NCBI RefSeq assembly: GCF_030646015.1
Contig: NZ_JAUSLT010000096.1
Coordinates: 1-64,000 of the forward strand
Source of the DNA: Bradyrhizobium sp.
GTDB taxonomy: Bacteria > Pseudomonadota > Alphaproteobacteria > Rhizobiales > Xanthobacteraceae
Direction of reading: 5' to 3'
Length of the DNA stretch: 64,000 bases
A program made the position numbers and the translations under genes. Position 1 is the stretch's first letter, and each line of letters opens with the position of its first letter. Of the stretch, positions 61,512-64,000 are shown piece by piece. The notes below the pieces were generated by a model. That model did no database searches. It was given only the letters and a program-made list of their open reading frames with translations, and was not told the origin of the DNA.

Positions 61512-63860
61512 TCACTCCGCCGCAAGCGGCTTTGTCGCCTCCGCCTTCAGCTCGGCCCGGGTCTTCGGCTTAGCCTTAATTTTCAGATCGTCGAAATCCT
61601 GCCGGTCGCGCACGCTGTTGCGGAAAATCTGCTCCTTGCCGGGCTGGTATTGTGGCGGGCAGGCAACCTCCGCGCCGTACCAGGCCGCCGCCTTCAGCGT
61701 AAAGGACGGATCAACCAGATGCGGGCGCCCGAGCGCCACCAGATCGGCGCGGCCGGCGGCCAGAATGGTATTGACCTGATCCGGTGTCGTGATGTTGCCG
61801 ACGCACATGGTGGCGACGCGGGCCTCGTTACGGACCTGCTCGGAGAACGGCGTCTGGAACATGCGGCCATAGATCGGCTGGGCATCGCGCACGGTCTGTC
61901 CGGTGGAGACGTCGATCAGGTCGACGCCGGCTTCGGCAAAGGCGCGCGCGATCTCGACGGCATCGTCGCCGGTGATGCCGCCCTCCGCCCAGTCGGTGGC
62001 GGAGATGCGCACCGACATCGGCTTGTGCGCCGGCCACGCCGCCCGCAACGCCTCGAATACCTCGAGCGGAAAGCGCAGGCGATTTTCCAGCGAGCCGCCA
62101 TAGGCGTCGCTGCGCTGGTTGGTCAGCGGCGAGATAAAACTCGCCAGCAGATAGCCGTGGGCGCTGTGCAGTTCCAGCATATCGAAACCGCAGCGCTCGC
62201 CGCGCTCGGCAGCCCTAACGAAGTCAGCCTTGACCGTATCCATCGCCGCGCGGTCGAGTTCGCGCGGCACCCGGCTGTCGGGGAAATAGGGAATCGGCGA
62301 CGCCGACACGACGTCCCAGCCGCCCTGCTCCAGCGGCCGGTCCATGCCGTCCCACATCAATTTGGTGGCGCCCTTGCGGCCGGCATGGCCGAGCTGGAGC
62401 GCGAACTTCGCCGCTGAATTGGCATGGACGAAATCGACGATGCGCCGCCACGCGGCCTCCTGCTCGTCGTTCCACAGACCGGCGCAGCCGGGCGTGATGC
62501 GGGCATCGCGGGAAACGCAGGTCATTTCGGTAAAGATCAGCCCGGCGCCGCCGATCGCGCGTGAGCCGTAATGCACCAGATGAAAATCCCCGGGCACGCC
62601 CTCCTTCGCCGAATACATGCACATCGGCGACACCACCGCGCGGTTGGCAATCTCCATTTCGCGCAGCCGCAGCGGCTGGAACATCGGCGCTACCGGTTTG
62701 TCGATATCGACGTCAAAACCTTTGGCGCGGACCTGCTTTGCAAATGCTTGATCGACCTCGGCGACAAAATCGGGCGCGCGCAGGGTGAGATTGTCGTAGG
62801 TGATCGCCTTGGCGCGCGTCATGACGCCGAAGGCGAACTGCACCGGATCGAAATCCCAGAAGCGATCGACGTGCTCGAACCAGACCAGCGACACGTCGGC
62901 GGCGTGCTGGGTCTTCTCGACTTCCTCGCGGCGGCCGGTTTCGTAACCCTGCAGCGCGGCCTCGACCGTCGGCGCGCGATGCATGGCGTCCGCCAGCGCG
63001 ATGGCATCTTCCATCGCCAGCTTGGTGCCGGAGCCGATCGAGAAGTGCGCGGTCGCCTTGGCATCTCCGAGCAGCACCATATTGTCCTTGACCCAGCGCT
63101 TGCTGCGGATCATCGGAAAATTGCGCCACATCGAGCGGTTGATCAGCAGCGGATGTCCTTCGAGAAACCAGCCGAAGATCTCCGCCATCCGGTCGGCAGA
63201 TTGCCGCTCGTCCAGGCCCTCGAGCCCGGCGCGTTGGAAGGTGGCGGGATCGGTCTCGAAGATCCAGGTCGAGCGTCCCGCTTCATACTGGTAGGCGTGG
63301 GCGATGAACGGGCCCCACTCGGTTTCCTGAAAGATGAATGTGAAGGCGTCGAGCGGCCGGGTCGAGCCCATCCAGGCGAACTTGTTGGAGCGCAGGTCCA
63401 CCTCGGGCTGAAAGTGCTCGATATACTTTTCGCGGAAGCGGCTGTTGATGCCGTCTGCCACCACCACCAGATCGGCATCGGCAAAGCGGGCTTCATCCTC
63501 GACATCGGCCTCGAACAGCAGGACGACGCCGAGTTCGCGCGCCCGCTCCTGCAGGATCAGAAGCAGCGTGCGGCGCGAGCAGCCACAAAAGCCATTGCCG
63601 CCGACCCGATGCACCGTGCCGCGAAAGTGCACGGCGATATCGTCCCAATAAGCGAATTGCTGGGTGATGCGGCGATAGCTCGGGGCATCGTATTTTTCGA
63701 AATTGTCGAGGGTCGCGTCGGAGAACACCACGCCGAAGCCGAAGGTGTCATCGGCGCGATTGCGCTCATAAACCGTGATCTCGGCCTCCGGCCGCTGCTT
63801 CTTGAGCAGGATCGCCGAATAAAGACCGGCCGGTCCACCACCGATGATCGCGATTTTCAT
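61512..63860 (-). CDS. fused aryl-CoA monooxygenase / old yellow enzyme-type reductase (salicylyl-CoA 5-hydroxylase / 2-aminobenzoyl-CoA monooxygenase-reductase family)
   Basis: A 782-residue two-domain flavoprotein. Residues 1 to about 380 are an FAD hydroxylase ([79 protein letters not shown]). From about 395 to 760 an OYE barrel follows ([81 protein letters not shown]). This exact fusion is known from the aerobic 2-aminobenzoyl-CoA pathway, where the ring is hydroxylated and then reduced. Which aryl-CoA is used here cannot be fixed from sequence. Confidence 0.92.
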   Translation of the reverse strand: MKIAIIGGGPAGLYSAILLKKQRPEAEITVYERNRADDTFGFGVVFSDATLDNFEKYDAPSYRRITQQFAYWDDIAVHFRGTVHRVGGNGFCGCSRRTLLLILQERARELGVVLLFEADVEDEARFADADLVVVADGINSRFREKYIEHFQPEVDLRSNKFAWMGSTRPLDAFTFIFQETEWGPFIAHAYQYEAGRSTWIFETDPATFQRAGLEGLDERQSADRMAEIFGWFLEGHPLLINRSMWRNFPMIRSKRWVKDNMVLLGDAKATAHFSIGSGTKLAMEDAIALADAMHRAPTVEAALQGYETGRREEVEKTQHAADVSLVWFEHVDRFWDFDPVQFAFGVMTRAKAITYDNLTLRAPDFVAEVDQAFAKQVRAKGFDVDIDKPVAPMFQPLRLREMEIANRAVVSPMCMYSAKEGVPGDFHLVHYGSRAIGGAGLIFTEMTCVSRDARITPGCAGLWNDEQEAAWRRIVDFVHANSAAKFALQLGHAGRKGATKLMWDGMDRPLEQGGWDVVSASPIPYFPDSRVPRELDRAAMDTVKADFVRAAERGERCGFDMLELHSAHGYLLASFISPLTNQRSDAYGGSLENRLRFPLEVFEALRAAWPAHKPMSVRISATDWAEGGITGDDAVEIARAFAEAGVDLIDVSTGQTVRDAQPIYGRMFQTPFSEQVRNEARVATMCVGNITTPDQVNTILAAGRADLVALGRPHLVDPSFTLKAAAWYGAEVACPPQYQPGKEQIFRNSVRDRQDFDDLKIKAKPKTRAELKAEATKPLAAE

Positions 63861-63892
63861 AAGAGCCTCCGGCGCCGCGGGACCGTTGAATT

Positions 63893-63916
63893 ATTTTAAA
63901 CCTAAAGCAATTCCGC
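63893..63916. promoter_or_regulatory. candidate MarR site upstream of the fused monooxygenase
   Basis: ATTTTAAACCTAAAGCAATT, followed by CCGC, matches 56501-56524 at 19 of 24 positions. It lies 33 bases before the start codon, where binding would block transcription. Confidence 0.58.
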
Positions 63917-63934
63917 GGCAAGACCCCCGTATTC

Positions 63935-64000
63935 GTAGCCCGGATGGAGCGCAGCGCAATCCGGGTTCTATCAGCACCGGCGGAAATCCCGGGTTACGCT
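63935..64000. repeat. partial copy of the GTAGCCCGGAT repeat at the window edge
   Basis: It begins GTAGCCCGGATGGAGCGCAG and ends CCGGGTTACGCT at the window limit. The left end is identical to that of the element at 19212. Confidence 0.75.

Overview
The window looks like chromosomal DNA of a Bradyrhizobium-type alphaproteobacterium. The grounds are its high GC content with long antisense open frames, alphaproteobacterial families (GcrA, DUF1127, MddA), many solute-importer and CoA-ester catabolism genes, and several GC-rich interspersed palindromic repeats of the kind seen in Bradyrhizobiaceae. No tRNA, rRNA, CRISPR array, transposase or integrase was found.

Layout. 0-5 kb: a leftward TRAP transporter operon ending in a class III CoA-transferase. 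5-8 kb: a small regulatory island, made of a GcrA-like gene plus a DUF gene on the minus strand and a divergent S24 (LexA/CI-like) repressor, with four matching 15-bp operator-like palindromes, then several small proteins. 8-9.7 kb: zinc alcohol dehydrogenase and an NTF2-like protein. 9.7-19.2 kb: an oxidative catabolic cluster with a three-subunit molybdenum hydroxylase, luciferase-like monooxygenase, deacetylase/allantoinase-like hydrolase, TetR regulator, flavin reductase, acyl-CoA-dehydrogenase-like monooxygenase and a beta-hydroxyacid dehydrogenase. 19.2-20.0 kb: stacked repeats. 20-29.8 kb: CoA-ester and alicyclic oxidation genes (crotonase, nitronate-monooxygenase family, SDR, acyl-CoA ligase, HxlR regulator, GMC oxidoreductase with a frameshifted small subunit, ketosteroid-dehydrogenase-like flavoprotein).

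30-37 kb: hydrolase, methyltransferase, an mddA gene cut by an in-frame amber codon, an AraC-TPR regulator, a LuxR regulator and several very small proteins. 37-51.6 kb: a leftward operon of a single-chain biotin-dependent acyl-CoA carboxylase, a complete dipeptide-type ABC importer and a double-length CoA-transferase, with a divergent carboxymuconolactone-decarboxylase/SDR/Baeyer-Villiger monooxygenase operon. 51.8-54 kb: dienelactone hydrolase, a GlxA-like regulator and HU. 54-63.9 kb: an apparent aerobic 2-aminobenzoyl-CoA (anthranilate) module with aryl-CoA ligase, RidA, arylformamidase-like hydrolase, MarR, orphan branched-chain-type binding protein, cupin, PhzS-like monooxygenase and the fused salicylyl-CoA/2-aminobenzoyl-CoA monooxygenase-reductase.

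The most interesting signals are the self-consistent repressor/operator circuit at 6.1-7.0 kb, the 24-bp motif shared upstream of the two key enzymes of the aminobenzoyl-CoA module (56.5 and 63.9 kb), and decay or remodelling events (mddA amber codon, frameshifted GMC small subunit, a palindromic repeat that became the C-terminus of the HxlR regulator). All assignments come from reading the sequence; no database search was run.
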